Source: an uncultured Tropicimonas sp. (GTDB taxonomy: Bacteria > Pseudomonadota > Alphaproteobacteria > Rhodobacterales > Rhodobacteraceae). Taken from it: DNA of 64,000 nt. Numbering within the stretch: the first letter of the stretch is position 1; the number at the start of each line of letters is the position of its first letter. Below the pieces are notes generated by a model. It ran no database searches. It saw only the letters and a list, made by a program, of their open reading frames with translations, and had not been told where the DNA came from. This document shows positions 17,700 to 26,862 of this stretch, piece by piece. Made by a program: the position numbers and the translations under genes. The stretch spans positions 1 to 64,000 of the forward strand of contig CANMIP010000015.1 in NCBI GenBank assembly GCA_947497945.1, read 5' to 3'.

Positions 17700-18239
17700 T
17701 CAGAGCCCCAGAAGGTGATAGGGAGGGGCGAAGCCCAGGAAACCCACGGGCAGGATGACCTTCAGCAGTCCCTCGAAGACAAAGGAGGCAACGAAAGTCA
17801 GCAGGGCGCTCGCGGCGACCGCCCGCCAGACGGGGCGCGCATCGAGCACCAGGAACATCGCCCCGATGACAAGGAATGTCGTGATATGGAACCCGAGCGG
17901 CTCCAGCATGAGGATATAGAGCAGCGTCAGGCCGGCGATGGCGAACTCCTGAAATCGCAGCCGGGCCGGTGCCTCGGGGATCTCCTCGTCGGCTTCCGGC
18001 GTGGGCTCCTCCTCGGGTGCGCCCCGGATCAGCATCTGGACCGCCACGACAAGGCCAAGTGCTGCGATGGTGATGGCAACCCAGCGCGGGAAGAGCGCTG
18101 CGTTGAACAGGGCGTCGCCGGAGGCCGCGCCCTGCTCGGTCAGCGAGGTGGCGATCTGCTGGAAGACGAGCGCGACGACGCCGAACATGCCACCGAGCAC
18201 CAGCCAGTGCCCCAGGGCCAGTCTTGTTCTTCGCGTCAT
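17700..18239 (-). CDS. tctB: TctB-family small membrane subunit
   Basis: The product (179 residues from the ATG at 18239) has four predicted helices: about 11-29, 50-70, then the pair LTLLYILMLEPLGFHITTFL and the C-terminal AVAASALLTFVASFVF region. An acidic cytoplasmic linker (APEEEPTPEADEEIPEAP) separates the first and second pairs. This is the usual TctB layout. The start at 18239 has GTGGAGGCGAGC upstream; a GTG four codons earlier overlaps this ribosome site and is rejected. It assembles with TctA in the inner membrane. The tctC stop is 21 bases upstream. Confidence 0.88.
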   Translation of the reverse strand: MTRRTRLALGHWLVLGGMFGVVALVFQQIATSLTEQGAASGDALFNAALFPRWVAITIAALGLVVAVQMLIRGAPEEEPTPEADEEIPEAPARLRFQEFAIAGLTLLYILMLEPLGFHITTFLVIGAMFLVLDARPVWRAVAASALLTFVASFVFEGLLKVILPVGFLGFAPPYHLLGL

Positions 18240-18260
18240 GCTCGCCTCCACTCTGTCAGA

Positions 18261-19259
18261 TCACTTGCCGGCGACCTTGTCGGCTTCCCAGGCAATCGCC
18301 TCTTTGGCGGAGATCAACTGCTCGCCCACCGCGCCGACGATCTCGTCATATTTCTCGGGCGGGTACATGGTCGGAACGAAACCGGTCGCTTTCAGCTTCT
18401 CCTGAATGTCCTCGCGGTCAAGCGCGGCCTTCATCGCGCTGCGCAGTTTCTCGACCACGTCGTCCGGCGTGCCGGGCTTGACGACATACCAGTGCCAGCC
18501 GGTCGGGGAGAGCCCCGTCAGCCCCATCTCGGTGCCGAACTCGCCCACCAGCGGCGCGTCGTCGAACATCGCCTTGTCAGCTTCGTTCTCGGTCATGACC
18601 GCGATCACCTGGAAGGCATCGGAATTGGAGCGATAGGTCGTCGGGTTGTTGAAGGTGAAGTCCAGCAGCCCGCCGCGCAGGTCCTTGAAGGCGTCGCCAT
18701 CCTGCGGATAGGGGATGTTGCGGGCATAGACGTCATTGGCCTGCATCACCTTGGCCAGAACCATGTGGGGGATGTTCCCGATCGAGCCGGAAGAATAGCG
18801 CAGCTCGCCCGGGTGATCCTTCATGTACTGGATGAAGGAAGGGAAGTCGGTCCAGCGATCTTCATCCTTGCGGGTGACGATGGCAAAGGGCACGGCGGTG
18901 GCCGACCAGAGCGGGATGAAGTCCTCGTAGGTCCAGTCCGCATTGCCGACCAGCGGTTGCAGCACAAGCGGAGCAACCCAACCATCGATGAAGGTATAGC
19001 CATCGGCCGGCTTGGACAGCGCGGTCTCGAAGCTCTTCACGCCAGCCGCGCCGGGGGTGGAAACAACGGTGATGTTGACCCCCAGTTCCTGGCTCATCGC
19101 CTCGGAAATGATCTGGGTCACGGCCATCGCCGAGCCCGGCCCCCAGGGAAAGATGTTCTGGATATTCCGCTCGGGATATTCCGCCGCCGACGGCAAGGCC
19201 ATCGCGGCAAGCGTGGCGCCGGCAATCGCGGCCGTTTTCAGATGGGCTAGTGGTTTCAT
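18261..19259 (-). CDS. tctC: Tripartite tricarboxylate transporter substrate-binding protein
   Basis: This 332-residue periplasmic binding protein of the TctC/Bug family has a signal peptide (hydrophobic TAAIAGATLAAMALPSAA, cleavage before EYPE). The family pattern follows: YPERNIQNIFPWGPGSAMAV near the mature N-terminus in place of the usual IVPFAAGGxxD motif, the PGAAG segment, and SSGSIGNIPHMVLAKVM in the second lobe. It captures the ligand and delivers it to TctAB. The Trp/Gly-rich FPWGPG entrance differs from typical citrate-binding relatives, so the ligand may differ too. It sits between the sulfatase and tctB. Its ligand may be a product of the sulfatase or its sulfated precursor; this is inferred from linkage only. 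Confidence 0.9.
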   Translation of the reverse strand: MKPLAHLKTAAIAGATLAAMALPSAAEYPERNIQNIFPWGPGSAMAVTQIISEAMSQELGVNITVVSTPGAAGVKSFETALSKPADGYTFIDGWVAPLVLQPLVGNADWTYEDFIPLWSATAVPFAIVTRKDEDRWTDFPSFIQYMKDHPGELRYSSGSIGNIPHMVLAKVMQANDVYARNIPYPQDGDAFKDLRGGLLDFTFNNPTTYRSNSDAFQVIAVMTENEADKAMFDDAPLVGEFGTEMGLTGLSPTGWHWYVVKPGTPDDVVEKLRSAMKAALDREDIQEKLKATGFVPTMYPPEKYDEIVGAVGEQLISAKEAIAWEADKVAGK

Positions 19260-19310
19260 GAGATCCTCCCTTGGAAAAGACCGCCTCCTCGCGGCCTCCT
19301 GGCCCTCGTT

Positions 19311-20891
19311 TCAGGCGACCGCTTCCGCGGTGCGCCGCTCCAACCCGTAGAGATCGAAGATCTCCGCGGGCGCGTCGTGTCGTTGCATCTTTTCGGCAAT
19401 CTCGCGGCGAAAGCGGGCGAGCACCGCGTCATCCTCGATCGGGCGGCCCTGCGCCGGATCGGCAGCAAGATCGAAAAGCTGGGTTTCGGTCGGGCGATTG
19501 CGCACCGCGTCAAGCCCGGCTTCGCCGTTATCGGGCGACATCGGCACTTTCAGCACCGGCGCGCCCTGGGTGAAGTCGAAGCCCGGGACCAGCTCCGCCT
19601 GCGACAGCTCCTCGGTATTGAACATCCGCACCATATGCGACGGCGCCAGCGTGTAGAGGTTGAACCCCTCGCCATCGGCGGCCACCGGGTAGTGGTAATA
19701 GACGTGCTGCCCGTCCGCGATGCCGATGGGTCCGGCAAACATGCCGAAGATCACGCTCCGATACGCGCTTTCGCAGGCGCCGCGCAGGGCCGGCAGCAGC
19801 GACTGCCCCGTCGCTTGTACGGGTTGCGGCAGGTCGAACAGCTCCAGGAATGTCGCCGCGAGATCCGGTGTCTGGGTCACGGCCCGGCGCCGCTCGCCGG
19901 CCAGCCCCGCGCAATCCGGATGCCAGACCACCAGCGGGATATGCGAAATCTCCTCGTAATAGGGCATCTTGTTCTTGCCCCACCACTCATGCTCGCCCAG
20001 CAGGAAGCCATGATCCGTGGTCACGATCAGGCAGGTATCCTTCCAGGCATCATTGTCGTCCATCCAGTCGAGCAGCCGGCCGAGATAATGGTCGCATTCC
20101 GCCACCGATGCCGCGTAATTCGCCCGCACCTCGGCCATTTCCTCGGGAGAATCCGCAACCCGCTCATAGGAGGGCCAGTCGAGCACACCGCCATTGCGCC
20201 CGGTGGCGTATTCCTCCCGGAAGCGGTCCGGCGCGCAGAACGGCTCATGCGGATCGAAGCTCTCGATCTGGAGGAAGAACTCCTCCGCCGCCTTGTTCAG
20301 CTCCAGGAATTCCAGCGCGCTGGCAAAGACCTTCGGCGTCGGGAAATCCTCCTCGGCCTTCACGAACATCGTGTTGACCGCGTGCCGCATCCGTCGCCAG
20401 GCGATGATGTCGGAGGTCTGAAGGGTCGCGGGCCGGTCGGCCGGCAGTTTCTCCAGCGGGTAATGTCTGGGATCGAAGTGCTCGGCCAGCTCCGCCAGCG
20501 GTGGCTGCACGAGCGCCTTGGCCGTGTCATGTTCCTGGCCGCGGATCATCTCCCAGCTCTCGTACTGGGTGCAGTACCCGGTGCCGCCATTCTCCACGTA
20601 ATGCATGTGATCGGTGACGAGATGGGTATAGATCCCGGCCTCTCCCATCTGGCGCGCGAAGGAATTGTCGAACGGCTCCAGCGGGCCCCAGGGGCGGTGC
20701 ATGAAGTTCAGCCGGCCGGTATGGATGTCGCGCCGCGCGGGCATGCAGGGCATCGAGCCGCAATAATGGTTGTCGAAGGTAACGGCGCGTTCGGCCAGCC
20801 GCAGGAAATTCGGCGTGCGGATCGCGGTGCCGCCATAGATCTCCAACGCCTCCCGGTTGAGTGAATCGAACATCACAAAGATCGTGCGCAT
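19311..20891 (-). CDS. Type I sulfatase
   Basis: The 526-residue enzyme belongs to the alkaline-phosphatase-like sulfatases. Near the N-terminus FVMFDSLNREALEIYGG carries a metal-binding Asp, and CMPARRDIHTGR (Cys49, Pro51, Arg53) is the CxPxR site that maturation converts to formylglycine. IVTTDHGFLLGEHEWWGK provides the second metal-binding cluster. No signal peptide is seen, so it is probably cytoplasmic and would act after uptake. The start at 20891 is set by GGGAGGAG about nine bases upstream; an ATG six codons earlier overlaps it. No maturase gene is present here. First gene of the operon with tctCBA and the lactonase, divergent from the LysR gene. Substrate class (sulfate ester or related phosphonate monoester) cannot be fixed. 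Confidence 0.88.
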   Translation of the reverse strand: MRTIFVMFDSLNREALEIYGGTAIRTPNFLRLAERAVTFDNHYCGSMPCMPARRDIHTGRLNFMHRPWGPLEPFDNSFARQMGEAGIYTHLVTDHMHYVENGGTGYCTQYESWEMIRGQEHDTAKALVQPPLAELAEHFDPRHYPLEKLPADRPATLQTSDIIAWRRMRHAVNTMFVKAEEDFPTPKVFASALEFLELNKAAEEFFLQIESFDPHEPFCAPDRFREEYATGRNGGVLDWPSYERVADSPEEMAEVRANYAASVAECDHYLGRLLDWMDDNDAWKDTCLIVTTDHGFLLGEHEWWGKNKMPYYEEISHIPLVVWHPDCAGLAGERRRAVTQTPDLAATFLELFDLPQPVQATGQSLLPALRGACESAYRSVIFGMFAGPIGIADGQHVYYHYPVAADGEGFNLYTLAPSHMVRMFNTEELSQAELVPGFDFTQGAPVLKVPMSPDNGEAGLDAVRNRPTETQLFDLAADPAQGRPIEDDAVLARFRREIAEKMQRHDAPAEIFDLYGLERRTAEAVA

Positions 20892-21025
20892 GACGGTCGC
20901 TCCTCCCAAAGCTCCGGACCACCCCCGCCTCCCGATGCGAGTCGCCCTTCAATGCTGCTTGACCCCACCGCTACCAATCTCCAGAAATAAAGAAAAATAG
21001 AAAAAATGGCGCTCCGGTATTCCAA

Positions 21026-21955
21026 ATGGCTATAGATAAGAATCTCACCGCCTTCCTCGTCGTCGCCGAGACCGGCAACCTGACCACGGCGGCGGAACGC
21101 CTTGGCCTGGCCCAGCCCTCGCTCACCAAGCGGCTGAAATTGCTGGAAGAAGAATACGGGACCCGCCTGTTCGACCGGCAGCCGCGCGGCATGCTCCTGA
21201 CGCCGATCGGGCGGGAATTGCTGGACCATGCGAAGCGGATCGAGCAGCGATACCTGCAGGCGCGCGAAGCCATCGAAGCGGAAAAAACGAACCGTCTCGA
21301 GGTTCTTCGCATCGGCGCCGGCCCGCTATTCCGGCGGGCCTATCTCGTCGGGGCCTTCGACCGGTTGCGGACAGAGCATCCCGAGACGCGGCTGGAATTG
21401 CGGGCGGATGTCCACCTGCAAAACCTGCCGCTGCTGCGGCATGGCGAGCTTGATATCGTCTTCGGCGCGCTGGCGGCGGATATCGACGAGGAAGATATCG
21501 ACACGGTCGAGATCGTCTCGGCCCATCTGGGCGCAATCGCGAATTCAGACCATCCGCTCCACCGGCAGGAACAGGTGAGCGCCCGTGATCTCGTGGAGAT
21601 CCCCTGGGTTCTCTATTCGAACGATGCGGAGACGACAGCCATGGTCCGCGGTTTCTTCGTCAGGAACGCCCTCAACCCGCCGGAATTTTCGGTAACGACG
21701 AGCTCCTACGAGTTCGGCCTCGACCTTGTCGCAACCGGGAATTACGTCATGCCGGTGCCGATGGAACTGGACCAGTACCTGCTGGCCACCGGCATGCGGT
21801 CCCTGCCGCTCGAAATGCCGATCGACCATTTCGTTGCCGGGGCCTATGTCCGGCGGTCCTCGCTCTCCTATCCGGTTGTGCGCCGCTTGCTGGACCTCGT
21901 CCGCACCCTTTCGACCCGGGATCGCGCGCCTGCCGGGCCGCGCCGGCAGCCCTGA
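21026..21955 (+). CDS. LysR-family transcriptional regulator
   Basis: The 309-residue product has the N-terminal winged helix-turn-helix (about residues 3-62, LTAFLVVAETGNLTTAAERL then AQPSLTKRLKLLEEEYGTRL) and a C-terminal periplasmic-binding-like effector domain from about 90 onward. It is transcribed away from the sulfatase operon across a 134-base gap, the classic LysR layout, so it very probably controls that operon in response to the imported compound or a derivative. The ribosome site is weak. The gap contains an AT-rich stretch (20985-21005) suited to overlapping divergent promoters. Assignment to the family is firm; the effector is unknown. Confidence 0.93.
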   Translation: MAIDKNLTAFLVVAETGNLTTAAERLGLAQPSLTKRLKLLEEEYGTRLFDRQPRGMLLTPIGRELLDHAKRIEQRYLQAREAIEAEKTNRLEVLRIGAGPLFRRAYLVGAFDRLRTEHPETRLELRADVHLQNLPLLRHGELDIVFGALAADIDEEDIDTVEIVSAHLGAIANSDHPLHRQEQVSARDLVEIPWVLYSNDAETTAMVRGFFVRNALNPPEFSVTTSSYEFGLDLVATGNYVMPVPMELDQYLLATGMRSLPLEMPIDHFVAGAYVRRSSLSYPVVRRLLDLVRTLSTRDRAPAGPRRQP

Positions 21956-22030
21956 TCCGGGCACGGCCCCGGAATCGTCCAGTCCGTTTCACAGAACGGC
22001 GAAGGGCGGAGCTGCGACCGCGCGCCGTCG

Positions 22031-23683
22031 TCAGCCCTCCTGCACGCGCCCGTCCTGTTCCAGCAATTCGCCATGCTTGCGCGCGGCCAGCATCTCGCGT
22101 GCTTTGGCATATTCCGGATCGTTCCAGAACATCAGGCAGCCGTTGCAGCCGCGCCCGCAGCAGCCCTCGACGCCCTTGCGCGAAGAGCGTGCGCGCTTGT
22201 CCACCTCTTCGGTCGAGATGGCTTCCTGCAACTCCCCGACCTGTCGGCGATAGGCTCCCTCGCGGCCGGTCTCGCCCAGCTCGATCTTCTGGGCCGTCCG
22301 GTCCAGCCGGATGCGACGCCAGTCATCCTCGGGCAGCATGGCCTCCTTGCGGATGATGGTCATCGGCGGGAAAGCCTTGCGGATGACCTCCGGATCTTCG
22401 CGATCGAATGCGCCCCAGGGCACGAAGACCCGGTGACCGAGCGAGCCATGCACCACCTCGAGGACCTCGTCGGTGCCGTCGATCTCGAAGCCATAGAGGC
22501 GCAGAAGAACGGAGTCCCGCGTCGGATCCGGCGGCAGGAAATCCAGCACGTCGCCGGCATCGATGCGGTTCCGGACCTCGAGCACCAGCCCGTCATCGCG
22601 CAGCTCGCTGACAATTGCCGCATATTCCCAGGGCGCTGTCGACTTGGTGTGGTCGTAATTATGGGCGTGATTCTTCAGCCGTCCCTCATGAAAGCCGATG
22701 GTGAAGCCCCGGTTCGTCGCCCCCTCCAGCTCCTGCATGAAAGGCTCCGGCGACCACGCTTCGGGGTCGCGATACCAGGCGTCGATCGCCCGGCGATAGG
22801 CGCGGGTGACGGTGGCGACGTAATAGGCGCTCTTGTTGCGGCCTTCGACCTTGAGACTGTCGACGCCGATGGACAGGAGTCGGTCGAGCTTCGGCATCAT
22901 GCACATATCCTTGGAATTGAGGATGTAGCTGCCGCGCAGGTCCTCCTCCAGGGGCATGAACTCGCCGGGGCGGACGCCCTCCTCCAGCAGGAACTCGAAC
23001 AGCTCGCTATTCTGCTCGTTCAGCTCGATTTCCTTCGAGGTGCCGTCCTTGAGCCGCAGGTGGAGCTTGTACATCCAGCGGCAGGAATTGGCGCAGTTGC
23101 CCTGGTTCGCGCCGCGTTCGGCGAGGAAGTTCGACAGCAGGCAACGCCCCGAATAGGTCATGCACATGGCGCCATGCACGAAGGTTTCCAGCTTGATATC
23201 CGGGCAATGCTCGCGGATCTCGGCCAACTCGACAAAGCTCACCTCGCGCGCCAGCACCACCAGTTCCGCGCCCTCCTCCTTCCAGTAATCCACCGTCAGC
23301 CAGGAACAGACATTGGCCTGGGTCGAGACATGCAGCGACAGCTCCGGCGCGTGTTTGCGCAGGTAACGGAACACACCCGGATCGGCGATGATCACCCCGT
23401 CGGGCCGGATCTCGCGCAGCACCTCCACGTAATCGGCCAGCTTGGCGATGTCCTTGTTATGCGAGAACAGGTTCAGCGTCAGGTAGACCCGCACCCCGTG
23501 GTCATGGGCAAAGGCGACGCCCGTGCGGACATCCTCCAGCGAGAATTTCGACTTGGTGCGAAGCGACATGTCGGGCGTGCCAAGATAGACCGCGTCGGCG
23601 CCATAGAGCACGGCGATCCTGAGCCGCTCCAGCGAGCCAGCGGGCATGAGCAGTTCGGATCTGCGGGACGGATGCGCGTTCAT
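22031..23683 (-). CDS. U32-family peptidase / tRNA-hydroxylation (TrhP-like) protein
   Basis: The 550-residue product has the U32 TIM-barrel signature: LLMPAGSLERLRIAVLYGAD at the N-terminus, VHGAMCMTYSGRCLLSNFLA in the middle with clustered Cys, and NCANSCRWMY shortly after. A second Cys-rich patch, GCCGRGCNGC, is near the C-terminus and may bind an iron-sulfur cluster. Members such as YegQ/TrhP act in prephenate-dependent tRNA wobble-uridine hydroxylation, and others are annotated as collagenase-like proteases. The start at 23683 follows AGGTCAGGACATC; upstream codons in frame lack a ribosome site. It diverges from the GH116 gene across 152 bases. Which U32 activity applies here is not settled by sequence alone. 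Confidence 0.85.
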   Translation of the reverse strand: MNAHPSRRSELLMPAGSLERLRIAVLYGADAVYLGTPDMSLRTKSKFSLEDVRTGVAFAHDHGVRVYLTLNLFSHNKDIAKLADYVEVLREIRPDGVIIADPGVFRYLRKHAPELSLHVSTQANVCSWLTVDYWKEEGAELVVLAREVSFVELAEIREHCPDIKLETFVHGAMCMTYSGRCLLSNFLAERGANQGNCANSCRWMYKLHLRLKDGTSKEIELNEQNSELFEFLLEEGVRPGEFMPLEEDLRGSYILNSKDMCMMPKLDRLLSIGVDSLKVEGRNKSAYYVATVTRAYRRAIDAWYRDPEAWSPEPFMQELEGATNRGFTIGFHEGRLKNHAHNYDHTKSTAPWEYAAIVSELRDDGLVLEVRNRIDAGDVLDFLPPDPTRDSVLLRLYGFEIDGTDEVLEVVHGSLGHRVFVPWGAFDREDPEVIRKAFPPMTIIRKEAMLPEDDWRRIRLDRTAQKIELGETGREGAYRRQVGELQEAISTEEVDKRARSSRKGVEGCCGRGCNGCLMFWNDPEYAKAREMLAARKHGELLEQDGRVQEG

Positions 23684-23835
23684 GATGTCCTGACCTTTGG
23701 GAATGAGACGCGTTCTAGCCTTTGTGCGGCCCTGGCGCCAGTGCAAGCGCCGCGGAAGCGCCGACGCGCCACCATCAATGCTATTGCCAGCGGCGACGGA
23801 AAGGCAGAACACTGATCCCGAAAGCGGGACACGCC

Positions 23836-26163
23836 ATGGGAAAAGACCTTTTCTGCATTCCGACAGCAGCGCTGAAACGGCCGGAGGGACACAAGCTCCA
23901 GGCATCGCAGGGCAAGCTCGACTGCCTCTTCCAACCGCTCGAAGCGACCGGCGTGCCGCTGGGGGGCGTCGGAACCGGCGCGATCACCCGCGCCTCCGAT
24001 GGGCGCTTCAGCCGATGGACCCTCAAGGGCGGCGGCATCGCCAATTTCACCATGCCCGCGAACGGCTTCCTGCTGCGCGCCCGGCCCGAGGGCGATGCCG
24101 CGCAGGCCCGGGCGCTGCAACCGGCTCCGTCCACGCAGGAAATGTCCAGCTTCCAGTTCGAGACCGAGGCGCCGGAATGGGGCGGACTCTTCCCGCTCGC
24201 CTGGCATCACCACGCCCCGCTTGCCGGGATCCAGGCGGAGAGCCGGTCCTTCTCCCCTGTGATCCCGGGAGACCTGGCATCGGCCACCCTGCCCGTCTCC
24301 GTCTTCCTCTGGCGCGTGACCAACCGCAACGATCGGCCCACCGAGGTCTCGCTGGCCTTCAGTTTCGCCAACCTGAACGGCTGGTTCGACAGTTTCTCCG
24401 AAGCCCGGCCAGCGCGGGTCGCGGCGGGCTGTTTCAACCACCCGATGGACTGCGCCGGCGGTACGGGGCTGCTGCTCGACCGACGCCCCGTCGCGAAGGT
24501 TCCGCCCGAAGGCTCGGGCCAATGGGCGCTCTCCATCGCCGCGGGTGCGAGGGCACGCCACAGCCGGACAGCCTGTTTCGACGCCACCGGGGACGGCTCG
24601 GAATTCTGGTCCCCATTCCTCGCCACCGGCGATGCGCCGGATCTTGGCGCGGGATGGGTCTCGGAAAGCGGCTTCCGCGAGACCGCGCCGGGCCATCCCG
24701 CCGGCGCCGTCTGTGCGCGGGTCACTTTGGCACCGGGCGAAAGCCGGGAAATCCGTGCCACGCTCGCCTGGGACCTGCCCACCATCTCCTTCGGCCAGGG
24801 CCGGCGCTGGTTCCGCCGCTATACGGACGACTGGGGCCGCACCGGCCGCAACGCCGCCGCGCTCACGGACCACGCCAGTCGCAACGCCTCGGACTGGTCG
24901 CAGCGGATCACCGATTGGCATGACGGCGTTCAGAAGACACTCGGTGCGGCGCCGCACCAGGCCGGCCTGGCGATCAACGAGGCCTATTTCCTCGTTGGCG
25001 GATTGAGCGTGGCGACATCCGCCCATGACGCCCCGGACCAGCGGCCGCGTTTCGGCATCATCGAATGCCACGATTACGCGCTCTACAACACGATGGACAT
25101 GTGGATCTACGCGGCCGAGGCGGTGTCCCGTTTTTTTCCGGAGCTCGCCGCCGGGGTGGCGGAGGACTACGCGGAGTTCCTGTTACAGCAGGACGATACC
25201 TCGCGCCGGCACCGCTGGGATGGCCGCCTGTTTCCCCTCAATGCCGCGTCCGTGTGCCCGCATGATGTCGGCGGCCCGGGCGAAGACCCTTTCGTGGTGG
25301 CCAACTCCTACACCTACCGCGACAGCACGATCTGGAAGGACCTGAACTGTGACCTCGTCCTCTGCCTCTATCGCGAAGGCCGCTCCATGCCCGCCGACTG
25401 GCGCCGCGCCCGGTTCCCGGCGGTGAAAGCGGCACTGGATCACCTGCAGAAATATGACCGCGACGGCGACGGGCTGATCGAGAATGACGGCGCCCCGGAC
25501 CAGACCTTCGACAATATCCCCATGACCGGCCCGTCGAGCTATTGCGGCGGGCTGTGGATCGCGGCGCTGCGGGCCGGGGCGGCACTGGCGCAGGAGGCCG
25601 GGGAGACCGGCCTTTCCCGCGCCTGGAGCGACCAGGCCCGGGCGGCCACGGATGCCTTCAACACCCGGCTTTTCAACGGCAAGTGGTTCCGGGTCGATAC
25701 CGATGGCCCATTTTCCGAGGCCTGTTTCATCGAGCAGCTCTTCGGCCCCTTCCTCGCGCGCCGGTTGGGACTGGGCGATATCGTCCCGCAGGACCACGCC
25801 CGCAGCGCCCTGTCCGAGATCTACGCGCGCAACTTCCTGCAGGCCGGCGGCGGCGAGGGCGCGGTCTCGATCACCGGCTTGTCGGAGGCCGCCCTGTCCG
25901 CCCTGCCGCATCAGGATGACACCAGTTTCCAGACCTCCGAGATCCAGCCGGGGTTCAATTTCAGCCTCGCTGCCCAGCTCGACCTCTGGGGGATGGAACC
26001 GGAGGCCGACCGGTTGCGGGCCGCGCTCTGCCACCAGCTTCATGACCGGCGGAACCTGTCCTTCCAGACGCCGGCCGCCTTCGATCGCGGCTCGATGCGC
26101 TGCCGGGCGATCCTGAACATGCGGCCGATGGCGGCGGCCTGGGCCCATCGGGGCGAAAGCTGA
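23836..26163 (+). CDS. GH116-family glycosidase (GBA2/glucosylceramidase-like)
   Basis: The 775-residue protein has the two-domain GH116 layout. The N-terminal beta-sandwich has the signature PLGGVGTGAITRASDGRFSR, and the C-terminal (alpha/alpha)6 barrel contains ECHDYALYNTMDMWIYAAEA, DRDGDGLIENDGAPDQTFD and GPSSYCGGLWIAAL. By analogy with GBA2 and TxGH116, Glu410 in the first barrel motif is the candidate nucleophile and Asp559 in DQTFD the acid/base. Family members release glucose or other sugars from beta-glycosides, including glycolipids. No signal peptide is evident, so it is likely cytoplasmic. It lies close to a sulfatase/transport operon and may share a pathway with it. The exact substrate is unknown. 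Confidence 0.87.
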   Translation: MGKDLFCIPTAALKRPEGHKLQASQGKLDCLFQPLEATGVPLGGVGTGAITRASDGRFSRWTLKGGGIANFTMPANGFLLRARPEGDAAQARALQPAPSTQEMSSFQFETEAPEWGGLFPLAWHHHAPLAGIQAESRSFSPVIPGDLASATLPVSVFLWRVTNRNDRPTEVSLAFSFANLNGWFDSFSEARPARVAAGCFNHPMDCAGGTGLLLDRRPVAKVPPEGSGQWALSIAAGARARHSRTACFDATGDGSEFWSPFLATGDAPDLGAGWVSESGFRETAPGHPAGAVCARVTLAPGESREIRATLAWDLPTISFGQGRRWFRRYTDDWGRTGRNAAALTDHASRNASDWSQRITDWHDGVQKTLGAAPHQAGLAINEAYFLVGGLSVATSAHDAPDQRPRFGIIECHDYALYNTMDMWIYAAEAVSRFFPELAAGVAEDYAEFLLQQDDTSRRHRWDGRLFPLNAASVCPHDVGGPGEDPFVVANSYTYRDSTIWKDLNCDLVLCLYREGRSMPADWRRARFPAVKAALDHLQKYDRDGDGLIENDGAPDQTFDNIPMTGPSSYCGGLWIAALRAGAALAQEAGETGLSRAWSDQARAATDAFNTRLFNGKWFRVDTDGPFSEACFIEQLFGPFLARRLGLGDIVPQDHARSALSEIYARNFLQAGGGEGAVSITGLSEAALSALPHQDDTSFQTSEIQPGFNFSLAAQLDLWGMEPEADRLRAALCHQLHDRRNLSFQTPAAFDRGSMRCRAILNMRPMAAAWAHRGES

Positions 26164-26252
26164 CCGGCCTGCGCAGGGTGAGGCGCCCCCGCCGGCCACG
26201 CACCGCAAGATCGGGCTCGCAAAAGCGGCCCGTTTCTGCTGGACTGCAGGGG

Positions 26253-26819
26253 ATGAATCTGCCCAACACCCGCCCCCTGCCCTCCTTCGCCCGACGCCTG
26301 AAGCGACAACGGATCGCCGTCGGGATGAAGCAGGACGCGCTGGCGCATCTTCTTGGCCTGAACCAGGCGACCGTGTCCCGCTGGGAGAATGGCAGCCAGG
26401 TTCCGGACGGCGCCTTGCAGCAAAAAGCGTTGAAATATGTCGCCGCGGGCAAGACCGACGATGCCGCGCTGAAGCGGCTCGTCGAGACCTCGTCCCAGGC
26501 TGTCCATCTCGTCGACGATGCCGACCATAGCTGCCTGGCTTATTCAAAGCGCCGCGCCCGGGACTGGGGCGCGAGCGACCGGCAGATGCTCGGCGTCTCG
26601 CTCTGGCGCTTTGCGACGGAGGAGATCCGGCAGGCGGAAGAGGCGTTGGCCGCGCATGGCTGGTGGGACGAAGCCCTGCCCGCGCCGCGCAGGGTCTTCA
26701 CCTCCGAGGCGGTCTACCCGGAGCTCCGGATCAGCCCGGGCGGCATGCTCTGGGAGCGGATCTGTCTCGCCGACGGAACCCCGGCCCGCCTGGTCACGGG
26801 GATCGGCGCCGACGCATAA
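26253..26819 (+). CDS. XRE-family regulator with a C-terminal sensor-like domain
   Basis: The 188-residue protein begins with a helix-turn-helix of the XRE/Cro type, residues about 10-65 (RRLKRQRIAVGMKQDALAHL then LNQATVSRWENGSQVP). The rest (AVHLVDDADHSCLAYSKRRA, then a stretch ending in LWERICLADGTPARLVTGIG) resembles a small PAS-like sensory domain, suggesting ligand or redox control. It follows the GH116 gene by 89 bases on the same strand and precedes the MFS gene by 43 bases, so it may regulate either. The start is uncertain: the ATG at 26253 has an AGGGG very close to it, and longer forms in frame are possible from 26178. Confidence 0.75.
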   Translation: MNLPNTRPLPSFARRLKRQRIAVGMKQDALAHLLGLNQATVSRWENGSQVPDGALQQKALKYVAAGKTDDAALKRLVETSSQAVHLVDDADHSCLAYSKRRARDWGASDRQMLGVSLWRFATEEIRQAEEALAAHGWWDEALPAPRRVFTSEAVYPELRISPGGMLWERICLADGTPARLVTGIGADA

Positions 26820-26862
26820 TCTATGCGTGGCGTCCCTGCCCTGCGTCGGGTAGCAGGAGCGC

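Noticed and set aside
15317-17758. An 813-codon plus-strand open frame
   Set aside because: It lies antisense to the lactonase and tctA genes, has the Arg/Gln/Gly/His-rich composition of an antisense frame, and shows no domain.
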